DNA from: Rhodobacter sp.
GTDB taxonomy: Bacteria; Pseudomonadota; Alphaproteobacteria; Rhodobacterales; Rhodobacteraceae
Length of the DNA stretch: 64,000 nt
Reading direction: 5' to 3'
Assembly: GCA_030065095.1 (NCBI GenBank)
Contig: JASJDP010000016.1
Span: 186,001 to 250,000 of the forward strand
Part shown: piece by piece, positions 51,904 through 61,157 of the stretch
Layout: the number at the start of each line of letters is the position of its first letter
Numbering within the stretch: position 1 is the first letter of the stretch
The notes under the pieces: model-generated
What the model was told of the DNA's origin: nothing
Database searches by the model: none
The model's input: the letters and a program-made list of their open reading frames with translations, nothing else
Program-made: the position numbers and the translations under genes

Positions 51904-52568
51904 CACGCGCATTGGAAGGGGGACGCCGCCCCGCCGCCTCGGGCAGCACCAAATCGGTGGTGGTGTTTCTGCACGGGTACGGCGCCGATGGCGCGGACCT
52001 GCTGGGCCTCGCCGAGCCCTTGTCGCCGCATCTGCCCGATACGGTATTCCTGGCGCCGAACGCGCCGGAACGCTGCGTCGGCAATCCCTTCGGCTATCAG
52101 TGGTTTCCGATCCCCTGGCTCGACGGCTCGTCCGAAGAAGCCGCCGAGATATCGATGCGGCAGTCGGTGGACGACCTGAACGCCTATGTCGATCAGACGC
52201 TGGCCGACGAAGGTGTCGAACCGGCGCAACTCGTGCTGTTCGGCTTCAGCCAGGGCACGATGATGAGCCTGCACATCGCACCGCGCCGTGCAAAGCCGGT
52301 GGCGGCGATCGTGGGCTTCTCGGGCCGGCTGTTGCGGCCAGAGGTCCTGGCTGACGAGGTCGTGTCGCGTCCGCCGGTCCTGCTGGTCCACGGCGACCAG
52401 GACGAGATGGTACCGCCGCAATCCCTGCCCGAAGCCGGCAACGCGCTCAGCGCCGCCGGGTTCGAGGTCTACGCCCACATCATGAAGGGCACCGGTCACG
52501 GCATCGCGCCGGACGGGCTGAGCGTGGCCCTGGCGTTCATCCGCGACAAACTGGGACTCGACGGCTGA
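51900..52568 (+). CDS. Alpha/beta-hydrolase (phospholipase/carboxylesterase family)
   Basis: A 222-residue serine hydrolase. FLHGYGADGADL near residue 20-31 holds the oxyanion region, FGFSQGTMMSL carries the nucleophile Ser near 118, HGDQDEMVPP the catalytic Asp near 170, and GTGHGI the His near 203. The family (PF02230) deacylates esters, thioesters or lysophospholipids. It starts at GTG 51900, overlapping the alkA stop (GTGA), the last gene of the cbiD-cobK-alkA run. Confidence 0.88.
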   Translation: MTRALEGGRRPAASGSTKSVVVFLHGYGADGADLLGLAEPLSPHLPDTVFLAPNAPERCVGNPFGYQWFPIPWLDGSSEEAAEISMRQSVDDLNAYVDQTLADEGVEPAQLVLFGFSQGTMMSLHIAPRRAKPVAAIVGFSGRLLRPEVLADEVVSRPPVLLVHGDQDEMVPPQSLPEAGNALSAAGFEVYAHIMKGTGHGIAPDGLSVALAFIRDKLGLDG

Positions 52569-52806
52569 GCCGGGCAATCGCCGGGCGGGGTCCGGCCTGA
52601 CGCGGGTTTCGGGCTAAGCCGCGCAAAAGAATGTGCAAAACCGTCATCGCGGCGTCATCTTGTCGTGCAACCAACCGCTTGACGGCACTGCATCTAGCGG
52701 GGGTTGTCAGGCGGAAAACGCCATATATAGTTGCAGGCGAGCTGGGGCGGGTTCCCCGCCTTGGCGCCGCAGAACCGGGCAGGCAAGGCAGGGACGGAGT
52801 CGCGCG

Positions 52807-53391
52807 ATGGAGATGGAGTTCAGGACAAGTTTCGTCAGGGAGCCGGGCGGCCTGCGCCACCATCCGGCGCTTGTGCTGAACGCCGATTACCGGCCGCTGT
52901 CCTATTACCCGCTTTCGCTCTGGCCCTGGCAGGATGCGGTCAAGGCCGCCTTCCTCGACCGGGTCGATATCGTCGCCGAATACGACCATGTGGTGCGCAG
53001 CCCCAGTACCGAGATCCGAATACCCTCGGTCGTGGTTCTGAAAGACTACGTCAAACCCCAAAAGCGCGTGGCCTTCACGCGCTTTAATCTATTTCTGCGG
53101 GACGAATTCTGTTGCCAGTACTGCGGGGCCAAGGGGGACCTGACCTTCGATCATGTCGTGCCCCGGGCACGCGGTGGCGTGACCAGTTGGGAAAACGTCG
53201 TCGCCGCCTGCGCACGCTGCAATCTGCGCAAGGGGTCGCGCAGCCTGCGGCAGTCGGGGCTGAGCCTGCGCAAGCCGCCGCGGCAGCCCGGCGCGGAAGA
53301 GCTGCGGAACATGGGGCGCAAGTTCCCGCCAAATCACCTGCACGAGACCTGGCTGGACTTTCTCTATTGGGACGCCGAACTCGAGGCTTGA
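52807..53391 (+). CDS. HNH endonuclease
   Basis: A 194-residue protein with a C-terminal HNH nuclease: zinc-binding CCQYCG near residue 98-103, LTFDHVVPRARGG near 108-120 (the catalytic His), SWENVVAACARCNLRKGS ending the motif. An N-terminal part of about 90 residues (HHPALVLNADYRPLSYYPLSL) is typical of a group of chromosomal HNH proteins in Alphaproteobacteria whose role is not known. ATG 52807 has a GGAG site seven bases upstream. A 238-base gap upstream likely contains its promoter. Confidence 0.9.
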   Translation: MEMEFRTSFVREPGGLRHHPALVLNADYRPLSYYPLSLWPWQDAVKAAFLDRVDIVAEYDHVVRSPSTEIRIPSVVVLKDYVKPQKRVAFTRFNLFLRDEFCCQYCGAKGDLTFDHVVPRARGGVTSWENVVAACARCNLRKGSRSLRQSGLSLRKPPRQPGAEELRNMGRKFPPNHLHETWLDFLYWDAELEA

Positions 53392-53442
53392 CGCGCGCCT
53401 GCGTCCGCCCGAATTTGTGGTCCGGCAACGGGAGGGACAGCG

Positions 53443-53820
53443 ATGCCGCTGACAGGCTTCGATCACGTCAATATCCGCACCGGCCGGCTGGACGAGATGA
53501 TCGCCTGGTATGCCGACGTGCTGGACATGCAGGCCGGCCCGCGCCCGCCCTTCGGATTTCCGGGCGCGTGGCTTTATCTGGGCGATCAGGCGCTGGTGCA
53601 TCTGGTGGGGCTCGACACGCCGCCCGAGGCGCGCGACCCCGGACTGGAACATTTCGCGCTTCGCGCCAGCGGTCTGCAGGATTTCCTGATGCGTCTGCAG
53701 CGGCTGGAGGTGCCGGTCGAGCTGGCCGAAGTTCCGGGGATGGACATCGTGCAAGCCAACATCCACGATCCGGACGGCAACCACATCCATATCGACTTTG
53801 ACACCGCCGAACAGCAGTAA
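53443..53820 (+). CDS. VOC (glyoxalase/dioxygenase-like) family protein
   Basis: A 125-residue single-domain VOC protein. GFDHVNIRTGRLDEMIAWYADVL is the typical first strand-helix unit with the first metal His, and HFALRASG and DPDGNHIHIDFD supply the other strands. Relatives include glyoxalase I, fosfomycin resistance proteins and ring-cleavage dioxygenases; function here unknown. It lies 51 bases after the HNH gene in the same direction. Confidence 0.85.
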   Translation: MPLTGFDHVNIRTGRLDEMIAWYADVLDMQAGPRPPFGFPGAWLYLGDQALVHLVGLDTPPEARDPGLEHFALRASGLQDFLMRLQRLEVPVELAEVPGMDIVQANIHDPDGNHIHIDFDTAEQQ

Positions 53821-53873
53821 CCCGGCGCCGTTGCCGGACGCCGGGCTGCACTGGTCAGGGTCGGAGGTGGAAG

Positions 53874-54149
53874 TCAGGCGGCGAAGGGCAGGCAGGTGTC
53901 GCTATGGACCTGGCCTTCGTCGTGCAGAACGATCTGGGGACGGTCGAAGTCGAGCATGAAGGCTCCGCCGGCCAACTCGGTCAGCCCGCGCAGGATTGCG
54001 GCGCCCGAGCGGGTGACCACGTGGTCTCCGCGGCGCAGCCGCTCGACCGGAACGGTGCCGCGCAGGGTGTAGACCTGGGTCCCGCGATCGAGGCCACTGG
54101 CCATTTGCGGCATCGGAGCGGTGGCGGCGGTCAGGGCGGTCTGGGTCAT
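53874..54149 (-). CDS. Short Hint-domain-like protein
   Basis: A 91-residue protein. Residues about 20-60 (GLDRGTQVYTLRGTVPVERLRRGDHVVTRSG) match the start of Hint domains (the Hedgehog/intein fold) that are common in Rhodobacteraceae, where they usually read TPGTRIATPRGEVAVEDLxxGD. The usual nucleophilic Cys/Ser at the start is not obvious here (DRG), and the C-terminal half of the domain is missing. It is either a remnant or a small standalone derivative. Ribosome binding site GGGAG precedes ATG 54149. Confidence 0.65.
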   Translation of the reverse strand: MTQTALTAATAPMPQMASGLDRGTQVYTLRGTVPVERLRRGDHVVTRSGAAILRGLTELAGGAFMLDFDRPQIVLHDEGQVHSDTCLPFAA

Positions 54150-54303
54150 TTTGGCATCTCCCTCGGTGTCGAGCCCAAATTCCACCTCAATTGGGGCAGG
54201 AATGAGACATAGGCAGGATCATTTCGGGGCCGGATTTTTTAGCTCGCATCCCAAGTCAGGCTTTGCTAGGGGAGCGCCGGGACCTCGCAAACAGGTGCTA
54301 TGT

Positions 54304-54388
54304 GCGGGTGTGGCGGAACTGGTAGACGCACCAGATTTAGGTTCTGGCGCCGCAAGGCGTGGAGGTTCGAGTCCTCTCACCCGCACCA
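54304..54388 (+). tRNA. tRNA-Leu (anticodon UAG, reads CUA)
   Basis: An 85-base gene with 7-bp acceptor stem GCGGGTG/CACCCGC, anticodon TAG in the loop of CCAGA-TTTAGGT-TCTGG, a long variable arm (class II tRNA) and TPsiC loop GTTCGAGTC. CCA is encoded at 54386-54388. The class II shape with this anticodon makes it tRNA-Leu. Confidence 0.95.
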
Positions 54389-54670
54389 CATCTAGAATAT
54401 TGGTTGGAGATCGCCCCAAAGCCTTGAAGGGAAAGGCGATTTTAGGGATTCTGGCACCCTCAATTCCGCCGTATTCGAGGCGGTCCAAGGCATATAGCCG
54501 GCCTTTTGTCGGGGGTCTTTCAAGGGCGCGCGCGCAATTTTCGGTCCGACTAAAAAAGTTCGAGTCCAAGCGAGGCAAAAAAAAGGAACAAGGTATGGAA
54601 TTGTTCCGCTGGCGTGACCGTATGGCCTGCGCCGCATGGCGGCATTATCGCATCAACGCATCGGTCTTTC

Positions 54671-55132
54671 TCAGATCGGCAACGCGTTCGTCTTCTTGAC
54701 GACGTCCAGCACGACGGAGCTTTCCATTTCCTTGACCCCGGGCAACGACACCAAACGCTGGTGCAACAGGGTCTGATAGTGGTCGATATCGCGCACGACG
54801 ATGTGCAGGTCGTAGTCAAACGCTCCCATCAGCAGCACCGCGTATTGAATTTCGGGGATTTCGCGGATCTCGCGCTTGAAGGCGTCAAGCGCGTCCTTGT
54901 CATGTTTGTCGAGTTTCACCCGCGCCACGACAACCGCGTTGAAGCCCAGCTTGCGGCGGTCGAGATCGACGCTCTTGCCGCGGATGAACCCGAGCTGCTG
55001 CAAGCGGATGATGCGGCGCGAGCAGGGTGATTGCGACAGACCGATCGACTCTGCGATTTGCGAGACCGACAAAGTCCCGTCGTTTTGCATCGCCCGCAGT
55101 ATCCTGAGGTCCGTTTCATCAAAACTGTGCAT
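54671..55132 (-). CDS. bkdR: Lrp/AsnC-family regulator of the bkd operon (BkdR-like)
   Basis: A 153-residue Lrp-type protein. Helix-turn-helix LSVSQIAESIGLSQSPCSRRI at residues 20-40, then the ligand domain with VVVARVKLDKHDKD and LLMGAFDYDLHIVV. Divergent from the branched-chain 2-oxoacid dehydrogenase operon with a 126-base gap, so it is the probable BkdR, an activator responding to branched-chain amino acids. The start ATG 55132 has AGGAGATCATCC upstream; the longer frame to 55174 would overlap the promoter. Confidence 0.88.
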   Translation of the reverse strand: MHSFDETDLRILRAMQNDGTLSVSQIAESIGLSQSPCSRRIIRLQQLGFIRGKSVDLDRRKLGFNAVVVARVKLDKHDKDALDAFKREIREIPEIQYAVLLMGAFDYDLHIVVRDIDHYQTLLHQRLVSLPGVKEMESSVVLDVVKKTNALPI

Positions 55133-55258
55133 GGATGATCTCCTATTCTGCCAAATCGGGTCTGATCCATGCAAGCTATCGCGGTGCTACGGTGAACAAA
55201 AGATCACATATGCTGACATGCTGCGGCACACTCGTTACAGTTGAACAGGAGGACGATC

Positions 55259-56518
55259 ATGGGCACAGGCGTGACCTGCGCGGCCAAACGCACGCCGAAA
55301 CTCACCTTTCCGCAGCCCCCCGCACGCCCCGACGAAAGCCCCGATTTCGCCGACATCGACATCGGCATCCCGGGCGCAATCGGCGTGCCGCCTTTGGACA
55401 TCGAGGCAAAGGACAGCCGGGAATACGCAAACGGCCTGATCCGCGTCCTGGATGACACCGGCCGGGCCGTCGGGCCATGGACCGAGCTGATCACCGATCA
55501 GGACGCCGGCGCGCTCCGGCAGGGCCTTCGCGATATGCTGAAAATGCGCGCCATCGACAAACGGATGCTGAACGCGCAACGCCAGGGCAAGACGTCCTTT
55601 TATTTGCAGTGCACCGGGGAAGAGGCCATTGGCTGTGCCTTTCAGCGCCAGTTGAGCCAGGGCGACATGAACTTTCCGACCTACCGGCAGCCGACCCTGC
55701 TCATCGGGGCCGACTATCCGCTCGAGGCGTTTTTGGGGCAACTCTATTCGAACTCCCACGACCCGACGCAGGGCAAGCAATTGCCGACCTTCCATTCTTC
55801 GCGCGAGCATGGGTTCTTTTCGATCTCGGGAAACCTCGGAACCCAGTTCATTCAGGCGGTCGGCTGGTCGATGGCAAACGCCTTGACCGGCGACGGCAAA
55901 ATTGCAGCGGGTTGGATCGGCGACGGCGCCACGGCGTCGAACGATTTCCACTCGGCCCTTCTGTGCGCGTCTGTCTATCAGCCCCCCGTGGTGCTGAACA
56001 TCGTGAACAACCAATGGGCCATTTCCACCTATACCGGCGTGGCAAGCGGGAAATCCCGTACCTATGCCGCGCGCGCGCGGGGCTACGGCATTCCGGCACT
56101 GCGGGTGGATGGCAACGACTATCTTGCCGTCGCAGCGGTGTCCCGCTGGGCGATCCAACGCGCGCGCGAGGGGTATGGTCCGGTCGCGATCGAGTGGTTT
56201 ACCTACCGCGCGGCGCCGCATTCCACCTCTGACGACCCGTCCGCCTATCGGCCCAAGGATGAAGCCGACGCCTGGCCGCTTGGCGATCCGGTCGACCGTC
56301 TCAAGGTGCATCTGATCACCCTCGGCGAATGGTCCGAAGAACGCCATACCCAGGCCGAGGCCGAGATTCTGGCCGAGATCAAATCGGTTCAAAAGACGGT
56401 CGAGGCTGCAGGTACATTCGTGATTCCGCAACCGATGTCACCGTCCCTGATCTTTGACGGGGTCTATGCCGACATGCCCGAGCACCTGCGCCGCCAGCGT
56501 CAGGAAATGGGGGTCTGA
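55259..56518 (+). CDS. bkdA1: Branched-chain 2-oxoacid dehydrogenase E1 alpha
   Basis: A 419-residue ThDP enzyme alpha chain. ThDP motif GDGATASNDFHSAL near residue 220 and the family's HSTSDDPSAYR (phosphorylation-loop-like) region near 321 are visible; SFYLQCTGEEAIGCAF near 120 is also typical of the BCKDH alpha branch. It decarboxylates 2-oxoisovalerate and related acids from valine, leucine and isoleucine. AGGAGGACGATC precedes ATG 55259. First gene of bkdA1-A2-B-lpd; two bases separate it from E1 beta. Confidence 0.93.
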   Translation: MGTGVTCAAKRTPKLTFPQPPARPDESPDFADIDIGIPGAIGVPPLDIEAKDSREYANGLIRVLDDTGRAVGPWTELITDQDAGALRQGLRDMLKMRAIDKRMLNAQRQGKTSFYLQCTGEEAIGCAFQRQLSQGDMNFPTYRQPTLLIGADYPLEAFLGQLYSNSHDPTQGKQLPTFHSSREHGFFSISGNLGTQFIQAVGWSMANALTGDGKIAAGWIGDGATASNDFHSALLCASVYQPPVVLNIVNNQWAISTYTGVASGKSRTYAARARGYGIPALRVDGNDYLAVAAVSRWAIQRAREGYGPVAIEWFTYRAAPHSTSDDPSAYRPKDEADAWPLGDPVDRLKVHLITLGEWSEERHTQAEAEILAEIKSVQKTVEAAGTFVIPQPMSPSLIFDGVYADMPEHLRRQRQEMGV

Positions 56519-56519
56519 G

Positions 56520-57533
56520 ATGCCCGCGATGACGATGATCGAAGCCTTGCGCGACGCGATGGACGTGAAGTTGAGCGACGACCCCTCGGTCGTCGTGTTC
56601 GGCGAGGATGTGGGCTATTTCGGCGGGGTCTTCCGCTGCACCGCCGGGTTGCAGGCCAAGCACGGGCAGACCCGCGTCTTTGACACGCCGATCAATGAAA
56701 GCGCCATCGCGGGTATGGCGATCGGCATGGCGACCAACGGCATGCGCCCATGCGTTGAGGTGCAGTTCGCCGACTATGTCTACCCTGCCTACGACCAGCT
56801 CACGCAAGAGGCCGCGCGGCTGCGGCACCGCTCGAACGGGCAATTCACCTGCCCCTTGGTGGTGCGCATGCCCACAGGCGGCGGCATCTTCGGCGGGCAA
56901 ACTCACAGCCAAAGTCCCGAGGCGCTTTTTACCCATGTGGCGGGTCTGAAAACCGTGATTCCGTCAACGCCTTACGACGCCAAGGGCCTGCTGATCGCCG
57001 CCATCGAAGACCCTGATCCGGTGATATTCCTGGAACCCAAGCGGCTTTATAACGGACCGTTTTACGGCGATCACGAGGGCAAGTCTGTCGGCTGGGACAG
57101 CCATCCTGCGGGCGAGGTGCCGGACGGGCACTATGGTATCCCGATCGGCACGGCAGAGGTCCGGCGCAACGGGAGCGCTCTGACGATTCTCGCCTATGGC
57201 ACGATGGTTTACATCGCCGAGGCCGCGGCCGAGCGCACGGGGCTCGACGCCGAGATCATCGACCTGCGCAGCCTGCTGCCGCTGGATCTCGGGACGATAA
57301 GGGCCTCGGTCGAGAAGACCGGGCGCTGCGTGGTTGTCCATGAAGCCACCCGCACCGGTGGCTTTGGCGCCGAGCTGATCGCCGAGGTGCAGGAGGCCTG
57401 TTTCTGGCACCTGCGCAGCCCGATCCAGCGGGTCACAGGCTGGGACGCACCCTATCCGCATGCGACCGAGTGGGATTACTTTCCCGGCCCGGACCGGCTC
57501 GCCCGCGCGCTCACGAAAGCGATGGAGGATTGA
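56520..57533 (+). CDS. bkdA2: Branched-chain 2-oxoacid dehydrogenase E1 beta
   Basis: A 337-residue E1 beta chain. FGEDVGYFGGVFRCTAGL near residue 28, DTPINESAIAGMAIGMA near 55 and HEATRTGGFGAEL near 274 are the family landmarks. It forms the heterotetramer with E1 alpha. ATG 56520 starts two bases after the E1-alpha stop. Confidence 0.93.
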   Translation: MPAMTMIEALRDAMDVKLSDDPSVVVFGEDVGYFGGVFRCTAGLQAKHGQTRVFDTPINESAIAGMAIGMATNGMRPCVEVQFADYVYPAYDQLTQEAARLRHRSNGQFTCPLVVRMPTGGGIFGGQTHSQSPEALFTHVAGLKTVIPSTPYDAKGLLIAAIEDPDPVIFLEPKRLYNGPFYGDHEGKSVGWDSHPAGEVPDGHYGIPIGTAEVRRNGSALTILAYGTMVYIAEAAAERTGLDAEIIDLRSLLPLDLGTIRASVEKTGRCVVVHEATRTGGFGAELIAEVQEACFWHLRSPIQRVTGWDAPYPHATEWDYFPGPDRLARALTKAMED

Positions 57534-57534
57534 G

Positions 57535-58788
57535 ATGAACACTCTCCCCGTGAAGCTGCCCGATGTGGGCGAAGGCGTAACCCAGGCCGAACTGGTCGAA
57601 TGGCATGTCGACGTCGGCGATCTTGTCCGCGAAGATGACGTCATTGCCGCCGTGATGACCGACAAGGCGACGGTGGAAATACCGTCGCTCTATGACGGCA
57701 GAATTGCCGAGCGCACGGGCGAGATAGGCGATATTCTGGCCATCGGCACCGATCTGGTACGGATCGAGACCGATGCCGTCGGCGCCGAGGACCCGGCCGC
57801 CCAGCAAGCGGCAACCGCATCCGTTGAAACGAGCATCACTGCGGAGGAACCGGTTGTCTCCGAGCCCGCGCTCGCGCCGACAACGACCGCCCACACCGCC
57901 ACACGGCCTCCACGCGCAGAGAATGCACCGGTTCTGGCCGCCCCGTTTGTACGGGCACGGGCGCGCCGCGCCGGCGTCGACCTGCGGCGGGTGCCCGGAT
58001 CGGGGCCCGCCGGCCGGATCAAAGACAGCGATCTGGACGCATTCCTCGCGCAAGGCCCTGCGGCGCAGACCAGCCGTCGCGGCAAACGCCAAGGCACCGA
58101 AGACATCAAAGTCGTCGGACTGCGCCGCAAGATTGCCGAACGGATGTCGCTTGCCAACGCGCGCATCGCGCATATCACCGTTGTTGAAGAGATCGACGTC
58201 ACGGCGCTGGAAGACCTGCGCGGCAAACTGAATGAAACACGCGGGGAAAAGCCGAAACTGACCGTTTTGCCGCTCGTCTCTGCGGCGTTGTGCAGGGCGC
58301 TGGCCGATCATCCGGAGATGAACGCGCATTACGATGACGGCGCGGGCATCGTGCACCGGCACGCGCCCGTCCATATCGGGATCGCCACAATGACCGAGGC
58401 CGGTCTGACCGTCCCCGTCCTGCGCCATGCCGAAGCGCTTGGACTGTTTGACACCGCACGCGAGATTGCGCGCCTGTCGGATGCCGCCCGCAACGGTACC
58501 GCCGGACGCGAGGACTTGGCCGGATCGACGATCACCATCACCTCGCTAGGACCTCTGGGCGCCATCGCGACAACGCCCATCATCAACCACCCCGAAGTGG
58601 CGATCCTCGGCGTCAACAAGATGGAAATCCGGCCCCACTGGGACGGAACGCAGTTCGTGCCGCGCAAAAAAATGAACCTGTCCGCCAGCTTCGATCACCG
58701 AGTCATCGACGGATGGGATGCGGCCGTCTTCGTGCAGAAGATGAAGACTCTGCTGGAAACTCCGGCGCTGATCTTCGTGGAGGGATAG
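57535..58788 (+). CDS. bkdB: Branched-chain 2-oxoacid dehydrogenase E2 (dihydrolipoyl acyltransferase)
   Basis: A 417-residue E2. A lipoyl domain (1-80) has the lipoylation Lys in MTDKATVEI near 42; a peripheral-subunit-binding domain lies near 143-180 (PFVRARARRAGVDLRRVPGSG); the catalytic domain ends with SFDHRVIDGWDAAVF near 384, with active-site His and Asp. The linker is Ala/Pro/Thr-rich. Transfers the acyl group to CoA. Starts one base after the E1-beta stop. Confidence 0.93.
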   Translation: MNTLPVKLPDVGEGVTQAELVEWHVDVGDLVREDDVIAAVMTDKATVEIPSLYDGRIAERTGEIGDILAIGTDLVRIETDAVGAEDPAAQQAATASVETSITAEEPVVSEPALAPTTTAHTATRPPRAENAPVLAAPFVRARARRAGVDLRRVPGSGPAGRIKDSDLDAFLAQGPAAQTSRRGKRQGTEDIKVVGLRRKIAERMSLANARIAHITVVEEIDVTALEDLRGKLNETRGEKPKLTVLPLVSAALCRALADHPEMNAHYDDGAGIVHRHAPVHIGIATMTEAGLTVPVLRHAEALGLFDTAREIARLSDAARNGTAGREDLAGSTITITSLGPLGAIATTPIINHPEVAILGVNKMEIRPHWDGTQFVPRKKMNLSASFDHRVIDGWDAAVFVQKMKTLLETPALIFVEG

Positions 58789-58791
58789 GTT

Positions 58792-60162
58792 GTGAAGACC
58801 GAGCACTGCGAGGTGTTGATCATCGGTGCCGGTCCGGGGGGCTATGTGTGCGGCATCCGTGCAGGCCAGCTTGGGCTCGACACGATCGTGCTGGAACAGG
58901 CGCGGCCCGGCGGAACCTGCCTGAATGTGGGCTGTATCCCGTCCAAGGCGCTTATCCATGCGGCGGACGCGTTTCACAGGCTGACCCATTTCGCCGGCGA
59001 CACTCCTCTGGGGATCGCGGCGGGCCCTGCGATGATCGATCTGGGCAAGACCCAGGCCTGGAAGGACCGCATCGTTGGTCGCCTGAACCAAGGGGTTGTG
59101 AGCCTGCTCAAGAAGGCGAAGACCCGTTTGGTCGAGGGTCGGGCGCAGATATTGGACGGCAAGACGGTGCTTGCCGAAACAGCGGACGGCCCTGTGCGCA
59201 TCGCTTGCGAAAACCTCGTGCTTGCAACGGGCTCTCGCCCGGCGGACCTGCCGAACCTTCCGTTCGGCGGGAAGGTGATTACCTCGACCGAGGCGCTTTC
59301 CCTGTCCGAAATCCCGAAGGGTTTCGCCATCGTTGGCGGTGGGTATATCGGGCTTGAGATCGGCACAGCGATGGCCAAGCTGGGGTCGAATGTGACGATT
59401 GTCGAGGCCGCCGATCGCGTGTTGCCGCAGTACGATGCAGCACTGACCAAACCGGTCGAGGCGCGGTTGACGGAATTGAACATCGCGCTGCACACCGACG
59501 CGAAAGCGAAAGGCCAGTCCGAGGCCGGCGATTTGCGGGTCGACGCATCTGGCGCCGAGTTCGAGATACCCTGTGACAAAATCCTCGTGACCATTGGGCG
59601 GGCGCCCAATACCCATGGTTTCGGGCTGGAAGGGCTTGGCCTGACCATGGCGGGGCCGCATGTCGAAGTGGACGACGTCTGCGCGACCTCGATGCGCAGG
59701 GTCTTCGCCATCGGCGATCTCACGGGCGATCCAATGCTTGCACACCGCGCCATGGCGCAGGGTGTGATCGTCGCGGAACATATCGCGGGTCTGCCGTCTG
59801 TTTGGGACAAACGCGCCATGCCCGCCGTGTGCTTCACCGACCCCGAGATCGTGGTGGTGGGCGATTTGCCCTCAAGCGCCACAGCCGCTTCGGTCTTTCC
59901 TTTCGCCGCAAATGGCCGTGCGATGACGATGGCGCGGGCGGATGGGTTTGTGCGCGTCGTTTATGATCCCGAAACGGAATTGGTGCTGGGCCTGCAGGCG
60001 GTGGGCGCGGGTGCGTCGGAGCTGGCGGGCGAATTCGCCCTCGCCATCGAGATGTGCGCGACGCTGACGGATATCGCCAGCACCGTCCACGCGCATCCGA
60101 CACTCGGCGAAACCGTGCAGGAGGTCAGCCATATGGCACTGGGGCACGCGCTGCATATTTGA
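58792..60162 (+). CDS. lpd: Dihydrolipoyl dehydrogenase (E3 of the bkd complex)
   Basis: A 456-residue FAD/NAD disulfide oxidoreductase. FAD site GAGPGGYV at 12-19, redox disulfide GGTCLNVGCIPSKAL near 40-54, NAD site GGGYIGLE near 181, and catalytic His-Glu in HAHPTLGETVQE near the C-terminus. Starts at GTG 58792, three bases after the E2 stop. It reoxidises the E2 lipoyl group. Confidence 0.92.
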   Translation: MKTEHCEVLIIGAGPGGYVCGIRAGQLGLDTIVLEQARPGGTCLNVGCIPSKALIHAADAFHRLTHFAGDTPLGIAAGPAMIDLGKTQAWKDRIVGRLNQGVVSLLKKAKTRLVEGRAQILDGKTVLAETADGPVRIACENLVLATGSRPADLPNLPFGGKVITSTEALSLSEIPKGFAIVGGGYIGLEIGTAMAKLGSNVTIVEAADRVLPQYDAALTKPVEARLTELNIALHTDAKAKGQSEAGDLRVDASGAEFEIPCDKILVTIGRAPNTHGFGLEGLGLTMAGPHVEVDDVCATSMRRVFAIGDLTGDPMLAHRAMAQGVIVAEHIAGLPSVWDKRAMPAVCFTDPEIVVVGDLPSSATAASVFPFAANGRAMTMARADGFVRVVYDPETELVLGLQAVGAGASELAGEFALAIEMCATLTDIASTVHAHPTLGETVQEVSHMALGHALHI

Positions 60163-60330
60163 GGAAACTGTCGATCTCTGCCGGTGCCGGGGCGTGTTCG
60201 GGGGACAATCCGCGCCTGTGCCGCAGGCGCTGAAAGGGGGGCCATCGGCCCATCGCGACACCTCGCCTCGGTTGAAGCGGCTCACAAGACATTCGGTGTC
60301 CAACGGCATCGCCGCCTTTCGAATTCGATC

Positions 60331-60984
60331 TCAAAAGGCGGCAAGCGTGTGCTCGAGGCCCTTTTCGATATGGGTCTGCAACTCTTGCGACGCACGCGCG
60401 ACATCCCGGTCGAGCGCGGCTTCGAACATCCGGCGATGCTCGTTGACGGCTTCGTCGCCCCGGTAGGTCAGAACAAGCATTTGATAACGCAGATACTTGT
60501 CATAGAGAACCGCGTGAAGCGACAGCAGGTTCCTGGACCCGCAGGCCTGAATCATTGCCTTGTGGAACTCCCAGTCGTACCGCTTCCAGTCCTCCTTCCG
60601 ACTGTCGTCGCCACTCATCATCTTCTGTTCCATCAAGTGCAGCTTGTGATGGGCGGCAACCAGGTTCCCCTCCCAGTCCGTGTCGCCCTTTTCCACGGAC
60701 AGGCGCAGGGCATGGCATTCCAGCAGCACCCGGAGATTGGCGATTTCGATCAGATCCTCGCGCGAAACGGGCGTGACAAAAAACCCGCGCTGATCCTGAG
60801 CTTCAACGAAGCCCTCGCTCGCCAGGCGGTTCAGGGTTTCACGCAATGTCGACATGCTGGCAGAGTATCGCTGCCGCAACCCGTCGAGTTTAAGCTTCGA
60901 TCCGGGCGCGAGATCGCCGAAGATGATGTCGCGCTTTATGCGCTGGTAGGTCGAGGCGCCGACCTCGTTGTATGATTTCGCCAT
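60331..60984 (-). CDS. GntR-family regulator (FadR/FCD type)
   Basis: A 217-residue regulator. N-terminal winged helix with YQRIKRDIIFGDLAPGSKLKLDGLRQRY (residues 13-40) and MSTLRETLNRLASEGFVE; C-terminal FCD effector domain with Asp/His metal positions in YDWEFHKAMIQACGS and EHRRMFEAAL. It is divergent from the 61158-64000 genes across 173 AT-rich bases that hold inverted repeats, so it probably controls that locus. Confidence 0.9.
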   Translation of the reverse strand: MAKSYNEVGASTYQRIKRDIIFGDLAPGSKLKLDGLRQRYSASMSTLRETLNRLASEGFVEAQDQRGFFVTPVSREDLIEIANLRVLLECHALRLSVEKGDTDWEGNLVAAHHKLHLMEQKMMSGDDSRKEDWKRYDWEFHKAMIQACGSRNLLSLHAVLYDKYLRYQMLVLTYRGDEAVNEHRRMFEAALDRDVARASQELQTHIEKGLEHTLAAF

Positions 60985-61071
60985 GGATTTCCGTCGGATT
61001 TCCTTGATTTCATCGGCAATCTAGTACCGAGGCGAGAAAAACCCAAACTGAAAAACCATCCGTTCTATGAA

Positions 61072-61108
61072 ATAATATCGGATAATACTGTATCTATATG
61101 ATATTATC
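61072..61108. promoter_or_regulatory. Inverted-repeat operator region for the GntR-controlled locus
   Basis: An AT-rich stretch containing ATAATATC (61072-61079), GATAATA (61081-61087) and the symmetric partners GATATTAT (61100-61107)/TATTATC (61102-61108). These form nested inverted repeats in a generally GC-rich genome, in the divergent intergenic region between the GntR gene and the next locus. Likely GntR binding sites; exact operator not resolved. Confidence 0.5.
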
Positions 61109-61157
61109 TGCTAGGTGTCAGGTGTCGCGAATCCCCCGATGTAAAGGACCCCGGGCC

